Assembly (NCBI GenBank): GCA_016794465.1
Contig: JAEUKA010000030.1
Coordinates: forward strand, 26,330 to 90,329
Length of the DNA: 64,000 nt
Source of the DNA: Myxococcales bacterium
Lineage (GTDB): Bacteria; Myxococcota_A; Polyangia; Palsa-1104; JAEUJZ01
Direction: 5' to 3'
The translations under genes were made by a program, and so were the position numbers. This document shows, piece after piece, positions 20,454 through 28,281 of this stretch. Numbering within the stretch: the first letter of the stretch is position 1; each line of letters starts with the position of its first letter. Below the pieces are notes generated by a model. It searched no databases, was not told the DNA's origin, and saw nothing but the letters and a program-made list of their open reading frames with translations.

Positions 20454-21074
20454 ATGAGTGACACGCTCACTGCCGCACAGCGCCAGCGCTTTCCCACCTT
20501 GGCGCACTACCTTTCCGTACTGCCTCAAGGCCTGGATTCCTATCCGCAGTATGTGGCCAAGGCGAGTCTGCTGCGCTCGATTCTGGATGATCATCCACTA
20601 GCGCAGTTCGCATCCGAGCTGCCGAGGGCCCTGGTCGATCTGGCCGTGCGACCGCCGCCCCTGAGCGCGTGGGTGAGCGAGGTCCATTTTCACTCGATCA
20701 CCAGAGTGGCATATGACCTGCACTTTCGCGAGCGCAGCCAGTTTGTCGCGTGGTCATATGAAGCCCAGAAAAAGCTTCTTTCTGGTCCGCTCTACTCGCT
20801 GCTGTTTGCTGTCATCTCGCCGGAGCGGGGGCTCATGCTCGCGCACAGTCGCTGGGAGACATTTCATCGCGGCATCACCCTGCGCGTCGAGCGGATGCCC
20901 GGACAGAGTCGCGTGATCTACGGATATCCTCCCTACTTGATCGATGACTTCGATCTGGGTCCGACGCTGGAGGGCCTGCGCGCAGCCTTTGAGCTGATGG
21001 GCGCCAAGTCGGTCCAGATCTTCGATCAACAGGTCACGCCCACCTCTGCCCGCGCTACCTTCAGCTGGCGATAA
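20454..21074 (+). CDS. DUF2378-like protein (myxobacterial paralogous family)
   Basis: A 206-residue soluble protein with no signal peptide. Its layout resembles the DUF2378/TIGR02265 family that is expanded in myxobacteria: an LPQGLDSYPQYVAKASLLR segment, a helical middle, then a beta-rich C-terminal half (HRGITLRVERMPGQSRVIY, GLRAAFELMGAKSVQI) ending in FSWR. No function is established for that family. The ATG at 20454 is preceded by a TTG that could also be used. It follows the kinase gene by 95 bp on the same strand and might be cotranscribed. Confidence 0.6.
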   Translation: MSDTLTAAQRQRFPTLAHYLSVLPQGLDSYPQYVAKASLLRSILDDHPLAQFASELPRALVDLAVRPPPLSAWVSEVHFHSITRVAYDLHFRERSQFVAWSYEAQKKLLSGPLYSLLFAVISPERGLMLAHSRWETFHRGITLRVERMPGQSRVIYGYPPYLIDDFDLGPTLEGLRAAFELMGAKSVQIFDQQVTPTSARATFSWR

Positions 21075-21117
21075 GCGCGAACAGAGAGCCGCTCTCTGCA
21101 GAGTCATCCCCCGACGG

Positions 21118-21191
21118 TGACCGCGGCGCGATTCGAACGCGCGACCTACTGTTTAGGAAACAGTTGCTCTATCCAACTGAGCTACGCAGTC
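21118..21191 (-). tRNA. tRNA-Arg (anticodon CCU)
   Basis: On the reverse strand a full cloverleaf can be drawn. The acceptor stem GACTGCG pairs with CGCGGTC (one G-U), with A as discriminator. The D arm is GCTC-AGTTGGATA-GAGC. The anticodon stem ACTGT/ACAGT encloses loop TTCCTAA, giving anticodon CCU (Arg, AGG codon). The T arm is GCGCG-TTCGAAT-CGCGC. The encoded 3' end continues CCG rather than CCA, so CCA must be added after transcription. It lies between two protein genes; no integrase or attachment-site duplication was seen next to it. Confidence 0.96.
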
Positions 21192-21279
21192 AAAACAACA
21201 GGCAGCCTATACCACGACTGCCGTGGCCGATGCCACATTTGCGAGCGCGTTCCCTCCTGGGCACTTTTCCGACACGCGA

Positions 21280-22734
21280 TCAGCGGCGTCGCATGGCCAG
21301 GTAGTAGACGAGTCCGGCTCCGGCGAAGCCCACGAACCAGGCGAAGTCGTACAGTCCTTTGAGGAATGGAAACAGCAGTCCGCCCCAGGCCAGCCCGCAG
21401 CCCACCACCGTCGCCACCACCGCCGCCGGATTCCAGCCGTGCCGATAGCGATATACCCCATCGGGAACGTACAGATCATACAGCGCCAGGTTGCGCTTCC
21501 GAATCACCCAGTAGTCCACCACCATGATCGCCGCAATCGCTCCCAGACCGCCGGAGTAGAGCACCAGCCAGCCGACCAGATAAGCGTGGGAGTCCTCCGT
21601 CAGCTTCCACGGCATAAACAGAATGCCGACGACTCCGGTGATGAGCGCGCCGCGCTTAAAGTCGATGTGTTTCGGCCAGGCGTTGGCAAAGTCATTCGCG
21701 GGAGAGACGACGTTGGCGGCGATGTTGACCGCAAGTGTCGCAATCACCAGCGTCAGCGCAGACAGTCCGACCCAGACCGGATCTTTGAGCTCGCCGATGA
21801 GCAGCTCGGGCTTCCAGATCGGCCGTCCAAACACCACCGAAGTGGCCGACGTAATGATCACCGCCATCGCCGAAAAGCCAAACATCGTCGTCGGTAACGC
21901 AATCGTCTGACCGATCATCTGGGCGCGCTGGGATTTTCCGTAACGGGTAAAGTCCGGCATGTTCAGAGACAGAGTCGCCCAGAATCCGACCATTCCCGTG
22001 AGCGCGATCGGGAACGCCTTCCAGAACTCTGCGCTCGATAGCTTCGCCGGACGATCGATGATCGGACCGAAGCCGTTGGCCTTTTTCACCGCCCACACCA
22101 GCAGCACCGCCGCCATCACCAGCACAAACGGCGCCGCGAAGTTCTCCAGCTTGCGGACCAGATCCATGCCTCGGAAGATGACAAAGATGTTCAGTCCCCA
22201 GAACAGCAGGAATGACAGCCACTGCGTCGGTAGATAGCCTCCGATGGGCGCACTCCCAAGCAGGTGAGCCCAGCCGGGGAAGATCGATCCAAAGAAGGTA
22301 TGCAGGACCGCGCCGCCGATCCAGGCGTTGATTCCGAACCAGCCACAAGCGACCAGTGCGCGCATCAGCGCCGGCAAGTTGGCGCCATACGAGCCGTAGC
22401 TTGCGCGCAGCAGCACCGGAAACGGAATCCCATACCGCGTCCCCGGATGACTGTTGAGGAGGATCGGAACCAGGACGATCACATTGCCGAGTAGGATGGT
22501 ACACAGCGCCTGCAGCCACGACATTCCGGAGTCGATGAGTCCCGACGCCAGCATGTAAGTAGGAATGCAGTGCGCCATCGAGATCCACAGCGCAGCAAAG
22601 TTGTAGGTGGTCCAGTTCCGCTTCGCGAGGGGAACCGGCGCCAGATCGGGATTGTACAGGGGGCTCTCTTGCAGCGCTTGGGAGTCCTTTTCCTCAAGCT
22701 CGATGCGCCCATCAGCGTGGTGGATCTCGGCCAT
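21280..22734 (-). CDS. NCS1-family nucleobase/hydantoin:cation symporter
   Basis: A 484-residue membrane protein with about 12 helices, of the nucleobase-cation-symport-1 family (uracil, cytosine, allantoin, hydantoin transporters). Family-like segments include NPDLAPVPLAKRNWTTYNF at the N-terminus, GTRYGIPFPVLLRASYGSYG in helix 3, and SLNMPDFTRYGKSQRAQM in the middle. The ATG at 22734 is chosen because an upstream in-frame ATG (22791) would overlap the aminotransferase by 35 bases. It follows the class III aminotransferase by 22 bp. Together they suggest uptake of a pyrimidine or hydantoin and transamination of the beta-amino acid product; the substrate itself is inferred from context. Confidence 0.92.
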   Translation of the reverse strand: MAEIHHADGRIELEEKDSQALQESPLYNPDLAPVPLAKRNWTTYNFAALWISMAHCIPTYMLASGLIDSGMSWLQALCTILLGNVIVLVPILLNSHPGTRYGIPFPVLLRASYGSYGANLPALMRALVACGWFGINAWIGGAVLHTFFGSIFPGWAHLLGSAPIGGYLPTQWLSFLLFWGLNIFVIFRGMDLVRKLENFAAPFVLVMAAVLLVWAVKKANGFGPIIDRPAKLSSAEFWKAFPIALTGMVGFWATLSLNMPDFTRYGKSQRAQMIGQTIALPTTMFGFSAMAVIITSATSVVFGRPIWKPELLIGELKDPVWVGLSALTLVIATLAVNIAANVVSPANDFANAWPKHIDFKRGALITGVVGILFMPWKLTEDSHAYLVGWLVLYSGGLGAIAAIMVVDYWVIRKRNLALYDLYVPDGVYRYRHGWNPAAVVATVVGCGLAWGGLLFPFLKGLYDFAWFVGFAGAGLVYYLAMRRR

Positions 22735-22756
22735 GTGAGTGCCTGTTTCGCTGGGT

Positions 22757-24121
22757 TTAGGAAGCCGAGACTTGGTGCAGTCCCGCGTCAAGGTGCGCGA
22801 TCGCTTCGTCGATCTGGGACTCTGTCACCAGCATCGGTGGCGCGATCCGCAGGGTGTTTCCGTACAGGCCCCCTTTGCCGATCAACAGCTGGCGCTTGCG
22901 CAGGACTTCGATGATCAGATTGGCGCGCTTGCTCGCCGGTTCCTTGGTCTTGCGATCCTCGACCAGCTCGATTCCTTGCATCAGTCCCATGCCACGCACA
23001 TCACCGATCAGGGGATACTTCTCTTGCAGCGAAAGGAGTCCTTGGCGGAGTCGATTCCCGAGCCGAGCGGCGCGCTCTGGAATGTTTTCACGCGTCATCA
23101 CATGAATCGTAGCCAGCGCTGCCACCGACGAGACGGGATTGCCTCCGTAGGTCGAGATGGTCAGACCCCGGAACGCCGACGCGATCTCTTTGGTGGTGAT
23201 CGTTGCGCCCATTGGCATGCCCGATGCGATTCCTTTTGCAAACGTCATGATGTCGGGCTGGACGCCGTAGTGCTCGATTCCGTTCCAGTACGTTCCGGTG
23301 CGACCGAAGCCAGTCTGGACCTCATCACAGATGAACAGCGCGCCGGTTTTGCGAATCGGCTCGAGCACTTTCTGAAAGTACTCTTTCGGAGGAGTAATAA
23401 AGCCGCCGACTCCGAGGATCGGCTCGGCGATAAACGCAGCAGGCTGACCGGTGGTGGTGGTGGCGATGACTTCCTTGACATCGTCGGCGCAGCGGATGTC
23501 ACAGGATGGATAGGACAGTCCGAACGGACAGCGATAACAGTAGGGGGCCGGCATTAGACTAATTCCGGGCATCACCGGTGCAATCGGTCGCCACGCACCG
23601 TGACCCATGGCGCTGATCGCATACATGCCGCGACCGGAATAGGAGTGCCGCAGCGCGATGATCTCGGAGCGACCGGTGAACAGCTTGGCGAGCAGGATCG
23701 CCATCTCATCGGCTTCACTTCCCGAGTTGGTGAAGAACGACTGCTGCAGGTTGCCGGGAGTCAGCGCCGCCAGCTCGCGGGCCAAGCGGACAATCCACTC
23801 GTTCTGATACAGCGTCGAGGTATGACCCAAAATCCCGAGCTGCTCGCGCACCGCGCCGACCACTTCGGGGTGACAGTGGCCCAGGCTCACAGTCAGGATT
23901 CCGCCGAAAAAATCGAGGTACTTTACGCCATCGGCATCGGTCAGGAACATTCCTTCGCCGCGCTGCAGCACCAGAGACTCTGGATAGTAGTGAAAGGTCG
24001 CCGGCATCACATACTCGTGATGGAGCTTGCGCACCGTCGCCGAGTCCAGGCTCTGGAGTACGGTGAGGTGTTTCTTTCCTTCCGCGTCTGTCGAAACGGC
24101 GCTGTGCTGATGGTGGCTCAT
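22757..24121 (-). CDS. Class III PLP-dependent aminotransferase (omega-aminotransferase/AGXT2-like)
   Basis: A 454-residue fold-type I aminotransferase. It shows the PLP-pocket block FFTNSGSEADEMAI, the metal-independent class III signature FICDEVQTGFGRTGTYW, and the Schiff-base lysine in DIMTFAKGIASGMPMGA. The sequence resembles alanine-glyoxylate aminotransferase 2 and 3-aminoisobutyrate/beta-alanine-pyruvate transaminases, with a CYRCPFGLSYPSCDIRC Cys-rich insert seen in that group. The start has a strong AAGGAG ribosome site 8 bases upstream. With the NCS1 transporter downstream, a role in the last step of reductive pyrimidine or hydantoin breakdown is likely. No dihydropyrimidinase or beta-ureidopropionase is in the window. 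Confidence 0.9.
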   Translation of the reverse strand: MSHHQHSAVSTDAEGKKHLTVLQSLDSATVRKLHHEYVMPATFHYYPESLVLQRGEGMFLTDADGVKYLDFFGGILTVSLGHCHPEVVGAVREQLGILGHTSTLYQNEWIVRLARELAALTPGNLQQSFFTNSGSEADEMAILLAKLFTGRSEIIALRHSYSGRGMYAISAMGHGAWRPIAPVMPGISLMPAPYCYRCPFGLSYPSCDIRCADDVKEVIATTTTGQPAAFIAEPILGVGGFITPPKEYFQKVLEPIRKTGALFICDEVQTGFGRTGTYWNGIEHYGVQPDIMTFAKGIASGMPMGATITTKEIASAFRGLTISTYGGNPVSSVAALATIHVMTRENIPERAARLGNRLRQGLLSLQEKYPLIGDVRGMGLMQGIELVEDRKTKEPASKRANLIIEVLRKRQLLIGKGGLYGNTLRIAPPMLVTESQIDEAIAHLDAGLHQVSAS

Positions 24122-24235
24122 GAGCGTTCTCCTTGGCTGTGCAAAGCAACAAAGCGCGGACACTAGCAAGGAACGCGCGTGCGCCGCAATGCCCCTTGCT
24201 TGCCGGAAAAAAAGGTGTCTTGATGACGACTGGTC

Positions 24236-24787
24236 ATGGCCGACAAGCTGTCTCGTCGCGAGCTGTTCTCTATCTTTCGTCGCAGTGTGGACTCGGCGGT
24301 GCGTCCCAAGGGTCCGCCTACACCACTGCGTCCGCCGGGAGCCCTGGGCGAGCTGCGCATTGCCGAGACTTGTATGCGCTGTGGTCGCTGCGAGGCGATC
24401 TGTCCTCGTCAGTCGATAAAGCCCCTCTCTGTCGAGTATGGAGATGCGCAAGGAACGCCGCACATCGTCGCGCGCGAGGCGCCTTGTGTGCTGTGTGAAG
24501 GACTCCTGTGTACGACAGTCTGTCCAAGCGGTGCGCTGGTTCCGGTGCGGCGAGCGACCGAAGTCCAGATGGGAGTGGCGGTGATCGATGCGGCGCGCTG
24601 CTTGCCACATCGGGGGGAGAAGTGCTCGGTCTGTCTTGATCGCTGTCCGATTCAAGGAGCGCTGCGGCTCGACGACAAAGGGCGTCCGGTGGTGCAAGAT
24701 ACCTGCACCGGCTGCGGCATCTGTGAGTACTACTGTCCGACCGAGCCAACCTCGATCAAAGTGCGGCCGTGGAGTGTTCGGAAGTGA
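24236..24787 (+). CDS. Polyferredoxin with four Cys clusters (NapF/NapG/MauM-like)
   Basis: A 183-residue cytoplasmic iron-sulfur protein with four Cys groups: CMRCGRCEAICP (about 42-53), CVLCEGLLCTTVCP, CLPHRGEKCSVCLDRCP and CTGCGICEYYCP. The first and fourth are regular CxxCxxCxxxCP [4Fe-4S] motifs; the middle two have the insertions seen in NapF/NapG/MauM-type ferredoxins. The N-terminus (MADKLSRRELFSIFRRS) looks like the leader of that group without a membrane segment. It probably shuttles electrons to or from a redox enzyme not encoded here. It overlaps the following GNAT gene, so the pair is cotranscribed. It is divergent from the aminotransferase, with 114 bp between. Confidence 0.88.
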   Translation: MADKLSRRELFSIFRRSVDSAVRPKGPPTPLRPPGALGELRIAETCMRCGRCEAICPRQSIKPLSVEYGDAQGTPHIVAREAPCVLCEGLLCTTVCPSGALVPVRRATEVQMGVAVIDAARCLPHRGEKCSVCLDRCPIQGALRLDDKGRPVVQDTCTGCGICEYYCPTEPTSIKVRPWSVRK

Positions 24788-25356
24788 GCCGTCGGGAGTC
24801 CTGTTTCTCTGTCCGTCCGGCCCGTCCTTCCGATGGCAGTGGACTCCGCTTATTGGCGAGGGAGCTTGCGCACGGGCCCCTCTTGTCGCGATATGCCGCC
24901 GATCCGGCGCGACTTGGAGCGGAGCTGTCTGCCCTGGCTGATTCCGATCATAGAACAGAGACACTCCTGATCGCAGAAGAGACAGCTTCCCATACAGAGT
25001 CTGCGGAGTCTGCGGAGTCTGCGGAGTCTGTGAAGGCTACAGAGTCTGGGGCTCGACTCTGTGCCATTGCGCGATTTTCGCACTCTGGAATGTTCGGTCG
25101 CTTGGGCGGGTATCTGCAGCTGATTGCGGTGGCGCCTTCCCATCAAGGGCAGGGGGTTGGGAGCTTGCTGCTCTCCCACGTCGAGCAGACGGTCGGAGCG
25201 CACAGCCGCGATCTGTTCCTGCTCGCTTCGCACTTTAATGATGCGGCGCATCGCTTCTATGCTCGGCACGGCTATCGCGAGGTCGGTCAGCTTCCCGCGT
25301 ACGTACGACCCGACATCACCGAGCACATCTTTTGGAAGCGACTGCGCAGTCCGTAA
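24784..25356 (+). CDS. GNAT-family N-acetyltransferase
   Basis: A 190-residue protein with an acetyltransferase fold. The acetyl-CoA-binding motif is LIAVAPSHQGQGVGSLLLSHVE (R/QxxGxG/A type), followed by SHFNDAAHRFYARHGYREVG, the usual motif B. The GTG at 24784 overlaps the ferredoxin stop (GTGA) and has GGAG 9 bases upstream; another GTG at 24769 is possible. A loop at about residues 70-90 is expanded by a 9-bp tandem repeat giving Glu-Ser-Ala units, unusual in this family. The substrate is unknown. Confidence 0.85.
   Translation: MSRRESCFSVRPARPSDGSGLRLLARELAHGPLLSRYAADPARLGAELSALADSDHRTETLLIAEETASHTESAESAESAESVKATESGARLCAIARFSHSGMFGRLGGYLQLIAVAPSHQGQGVGSLLLSHVEQTVGAHSRDLFLLASHFNDAAHRFYARHGYREVGQLPAYVRPDITEHIFWKRLRSP
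24997..25032 (+). repeat. 9-bp tandem repeat inside the GNAT gene (4 copies)
   Basis: Four contiguous copies of GAGTCTGCG (the last GAGTCTGTG) code for Glu-Ser-Ala units in a surface loop. Because the unit is a multiple of three, copy-number changes would keep the frame. This looks like a slippage-prone minisatellite. Confidence 0.9.
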
Positions 25357-25364
25357 TCAGGTGG

Positions 25365-25399
25365 GTCAATATGAAGCATACTGGATGCCTCATATTGAC
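25365..25399. terminator. Hairpin between convergent genes, probable bidirectional terminator
   Basis: GTCAATATGAAGCAT and ATGCCTCATATTGAC form a 15-bp stem with one A-C mismatch around a 5-base loop (ACTGG). It lies between the end of the GNAT gene (25356) and the end of the convergent lipoprotein gene (25415), where a shared terminator is expected. There is no U-run, so it may instead be a palindromic repeat element. Confidence 0.55.
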
Positions 25400-25414
25400 T
25401 GACTGCGACGGACG

Positions 25415-25744
25415 TTACATGGTCTTGGGGGCCGTGCCTTGCACTTGCGCCATATTGAAGACCGAGCACTGACCCCAGCCGCATGAGGTCTTGTAGGTCG
25501 CCTGCTTGCTACAGCCTCGGACTCCGAACGTCTCGTTTTTGACGCCCATCATGTCGCCATCGAGCGACAGCTTGGTCAGCTGAAGCTGGGCACGATCGCA
25601 CTGCAGCTCGAACGCCGCTTGATTGAGGACCTTGTCCTCGACTTCACTCAGCTTGGCCGGCGCTCCAGCCGGTTCAGACTTGGGGGTTGACGCACAACCA
25701 AACGCAGCACCGATAAGCAGAACAGCAGCCAGAACTCGCTTCAT
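25415..25744 (-). CDS. Small lipoprotein
   Basis: A 109-residue lipoprotein: MKRVLAAVLLIGAAFGC is a lipoprotein signal peptide with Cys17 as the lipidated residue. The mature part has an LQCDRAQLQL segment and a GVRGCSKQATYKTSCGW segment, a Cys-pair pattern shared by many small myxobacterial lipoproteins of unknown function. The start at 25744 has GGAG just upstream; an ATG 12 bases earlier is less likely because the signal peptide would start late. A sigma-70-like promoter lies 40-70 bases upstream. Confidence 0.82.
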   Translation of the reverse strand: MKRVLAAVLLIGAAFGCASTPKSEPAGAPAKLSEVEDKVLNQAAFELQCDRAQLQLTKLSLDGDMMGVKNETFGVRGCSKQATYKTSCGWGQCSVFNMAQVQGTAPKTM

Positions 25745-25783
25745 GAGAGACTCCAAAAAACAGGGGGTTGACGACGAGCGCGC

Positions 25784-25814
25784 ACTATAGCGATGGAGGT
25801 GGGTCGGCTGTCAA
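25784..25814 (-). promoter_or_regulatory. Sigma-70-like promoter for the small lipoprotein gene
   Basis: On the reverse strand, TTGACA (25814-25809) is followed after 19 bases by TATAGT (25789-25784). Both hexamers are close to consensus although the spacer is longer than the ideal 17. Transcription would start near 25777, about 33 bases before the ATG at 25744. Confidence 0.5.
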
Positions 25815-25886
25815 CCATCTGGTAGCCAGACCCCCACAGAACGCCAGAATCTTGCTACGCTACGCCCAGCTTAGGAGTCCTGTGCC

Positions 25887-26648
25887 ATGGCTGAACAGAA
25901 GAACACTACAGACGGTGAATGGTCGTCTCTGCCTGCTTCCCCGGCTGCTCTTGATCCTGCCCACGTGGCCGTCGACGAAGAGTCCACTCGCAGTCCGGTC
26001 CGCCGCATCCGGAGCGAGCGCGAGCATGGCGCACCGTGGCGCAGTCAGGCCGCGTTTGTGATGCCGCTCCTCATTGTGTTGTCGATGGCGCTGGGAATCG
26101 TCTGGGTCAAGCCAGAGCCGCTGCCGCTCAAGGACAGTGCCGTCACGCACATCGGTTCATTCGTGGGGGTGGCGATGGTGATCTCGCTGTTTTTGGAGCG
26201 AGCGATTGAAGTATTCATCAGTGTGTGGCGCAACCCCGATGCCGTCGGACTCGATGTCCAGCTTGAGCGTGCCGAGCAGTCTCTTAAGGAGGCGATCGAC
26301 TCGCAGAGCCTAAGGCAGCTGCAAGCAGAGCTCGCGGCGCTCAAGATCAAGCGGGCGCGCTACAAAGTAGATACTCAGACCATCGCGATGTGGGTTGGAT
26401 TCTTTTCCGGACTGCTGATCAGCGTCGCCGGTCTGCGCTGTCTGGAGGGGATGGTCATCGTCGAGAAGCTGAGCAGCTTGCCGTACAAACAGCAGCTCCT
26501 GTTTCGCTTTGTCGACGTACTACTGACCGGGGGACTGATCGCTGGCGGCAGTGAAGGACTCCACAAGGTAGCCCAGGTCTACACCACGTTTATGGACACC
26601 ACCAACCGGCGCATCCGCGAAGGTGGACAGCCCACCCCACCGACGTAA
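25887..26648 (+). CDS. Membrane protein of unknown function with central coiled-coil loop
   Basis: A 253-residue protein with an acidic/basic N-terminus of about 50 residues and four predicted membrane helices: VMPLLIVLSMALGIVWV, HIGSFVGVAMVISLFLERAI, TIAMWVGFFSGLLISVAGL and FRFVDVLLTGGLIAGGS. Between helices 2 and 3 lies a helical segment of about 50 residues (LERAEQSLKEAIDSQSLRQLQAELAALKIKRAR) likely to form a coiled coil. No known domain is recognised. AGGAG lies 9 bases before the ATG. It stands alone, with 265 bp to the next gene. Confidence 0.72.
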   Translation: MAEQKNTTDGEWSSLPASPAALDPAHVAVDEESTRSPVRRIRSEREHGAPWRSQAAFVMPLLIVLSMALGIVWVKPEPLPLKDSAVTHIGSFVGVAMVISLFLERAIEVFISVWRNPDAVGLDVQLERAEQSLKEAIDSQSLRQLQAELAALKIKRARYKVDTQTIAMWVGFFSGLLISVAGLRCLEGMVIVEKLSSLPYKQQLLFRFVDVLLTGGLIAGGSEGLHKVAQVYTTFMDTTNRRIREGGQPTPPT

Positions 26649-26765
26649 CCGCCCGCTTTCGCCGCACTCCGCCTACTTGTCATCCTTTCGTCGCGAGCCG
26701 GCAGTGGTTCGGTGCGCACACCTGCTCGCGCGCTGCTCCCGCGCTGCTCCCGCGCTGCCGCTGGC

Positions 26766-26805
26766 TTGATAAGTCGTTACCACAACACGATATTTTTGTC
26801 GTTAC
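26766..26805 (+). promoter_or_regulatory. Promoter-like region with 8-bp direct repeats upstream of the orphan gene
   Basis: TTGATA (26766-26771) and GATATT (26789-26794) are separated by 17 bases, fitting a sigma-70 promoter. GTCGTTAC occurs twice (26773-26780 and 26798-26805), once inside the spacer and once just after the -10, which suggests a repressor site. The whole 26760-26910 segment is AT-richer than its surroundings. The remaining gap DNA (26649-26760) holds a short imperfect repeat of GCTCCCGCGCT and nothing else recognised. Confidence 0.45.
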
Positions 26806-26913
26806 ATGAGCATATAGAAAGTCGTGCTACAGTTCGGCATGCTTTTGCCAGCTAGGTACGTGTCAAGGTAGTCTCGTACTGAGCTGTAAGATCCACTCAA
26901 TCCGGAGGTCTAC

Positions 26914-28170
26914 ATGCCGAAGATCATTACGAATGCCAAAGAAGCCGCTGCACTGGTTCAAGAGAAACAGCAACTCGAAGTCAATCTTGCTTGGGAATTG
27001 CTCGATGTCTTCAATAAGACAAAGGATTTGATTGACCCACTGCGGGACTGCGCCGATCTGGCACTTCAGGAAATGATCTGCATCCGCGACGGCATTGGCC
27101 CGGCAGCGGTCCAGAACGCGATCAACGAAGAGATCAAGATCATGGCGGTGCTCAAGAAAGAGCGGCCAAGCTCCAAGCTGAAGGACAAAGGCAAGGATGA
27201 TTTTGATATCGTTGATAAAGCCGAGAAGCTGGAGATCCTGCTCAAAGAAGTCTCCAAGATGGACGCGCAGGATGTCTCTGATATCGTTCGACTCTATGGA
27301 ACCTTTGTTGAAAAGGCCGCCAAAGAGAAAGAGCTGACCGAGCTGTATAAGCTTGTGGAAGATCGCAAGAATGCGTTCCGCAAAGGCACCGACAAGCTGG
27401 ATGCCGATGCAGTGTGGAACAAGGGCGATAAGAAGCAGGAAGCGGGACGGCATCGGGCGGCGATCCTGAGCGAGGAGCTGAAGAACAAGCTTGGGGAGCT
27501 CAAGAAGGGCAAGAAGGCCAACGTGGCGCTCGATCTGACGGTCGACTTTCTCGCCGACAACGCCCTCCAGTATGAGAAGTCGTCGCGTGGCGCGGTGCAG
27601 AACTTCCTGGTCAGTATGCAGGGAGGACAGTCGGGTTTTGCGCTCAAGGACACCAGTACGCTCGGTCGCATCGATCGCGCGTTTGGTCTGGTGCCGGCGG
27701 CAGATATCTCGGGAACCACCGCTGATACGCTGTTCTTTTTTAGCAAGTTCCCAGGCATCGATCCGCTGTTTCAGATCCTGCCGCTCGCGACCATCGTGGC
27801 CGGGGCTCATCACTCGCTCATCGAGGTGGCGCTGCCGCTGTCGCAGAACAAGGTCATCGACTACGAGATCGGCCTGTACGGAACGCTGCTGCCCGGCAAG
27901 GCCAAGCACAGTGCGGTCGGCGCGGTGAAGAAAGTCCTCGAGATGGCGCAGAACGAGAAGCTCAACCACTACCTCTTGGTGTGGTACGGCAAGGACGGCA
28001 AGGCGATCGAGGGCTGCTACGAGTTTTTCCCGAGTGAGAAAAAGTCCTTCGAGGCCTTCCGCAAGTTCGCCAAGGGCACCAACGCCCTCACCACGTTTGC
28101 CAAGGTCAAGTCGATCGACAAGGCCACGATCGAAGAGCTGGTCAAGAGCAACGGCCTAGACGCCAAGTAG
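26914..28170 (+). CDS. Orphan Lys-rich alpha-helical protein, unknown function
   Basis: A 418-residue soluble protein without signal peptide or membrane segment. Residues about 1-210 are strongly helical and rich in Lys/Glu/Asp/Leu (for example KAEKLEILLKEVSKMDAQDV), consistent with a coiled coil. Residues about 215-418 look like a mixed alpha/beta domain (ADTLFFFSKFPGIDPLFQIL, AHHSLIEVALPLSQ, HYLLVWYGKDGKAIEGCYEF). The His-His pair, and the acidic and Tyr residues in that half, could form an active site but match no family I know. GGAGG stands 6 bases before the ATG. Its Lys-richness differs from the Arg/Ala-rich neighbours, and it has its own promoter-like region. Confidence 0.7.
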   Translation: MPKIITNAKEAAALVQEKQQLEVNLAWELLDVFNKTKDLIDPLRDCADLALQEMICIRDGIGPAAVQNAINEEIKIMAVLKKERPSSKLKDKGKDDFDIVDKAEKLEILLKEVSKMDAQDVSDIVRLYGTFVEKAAKEKELTELYKLVEDRKNAFRKGTDKLDADAVWNKGDKKQEAGRHRAAILSEELKNKLGELKKGKKANVALDLTVDFLADNALQYEKSSRGAVQNFLVSMQGGQSGFALKDTSTLGRIDRAFGLVPAADISGTTADTLFFFSKFPGIDPLFQILPLATIVAGAHHSLIEVALPLSQNKVIDYEIGLYGTLLPGKAKHSAVGAVKKVLEMAQNEKLNHYLLVWYGKDGKAIEGCYEFFPSEKKSFEAFRKFAKGTNALTTFAKVKSIDKATIEELVKSNGLDAK

Positions 28171-28216
28171 CGCCCAGGAACCTCACAACGTCTTTCAGAA
28201 CGTAGCGAGGAACCTC

Positions 28217-28246
28217 GACCGGCACTGCGCTTTTTTGCGCGGGGTC
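28217..28246 (+). terminator. Terminator-like hairpin after the orphan gene
   Basis: GACC...GCGC and GCGC...GGTC form nested stems around a TTTTTT loop, 47 bases after the stop at 28170 and 36 bases before the next start. The T-run is in the loop, not after the stem, so rho-independent termination is uncertain; it could also affect translation of the CDF gene. Confidence 0.3.
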
Positions 28247-28281
28247 GGTGTATCATCGCGATCCACAGGCTCTGTGAGATC

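Noticed and set aside
21118..21279. Integration site of a mobile element at the tRNA-Arg gene
   Set aside because: No integrase, no repeated tRNA 3' end and no phage-like genes are next to it.
25772..25790. Plus-strand promoter TTGACG...TATAGC before the 253-residue membrane-protein gene
   Set aside because: The spacing is only 12 bases, too short for a sigma-70 promoter; the minus-strand pair at the same place is better.
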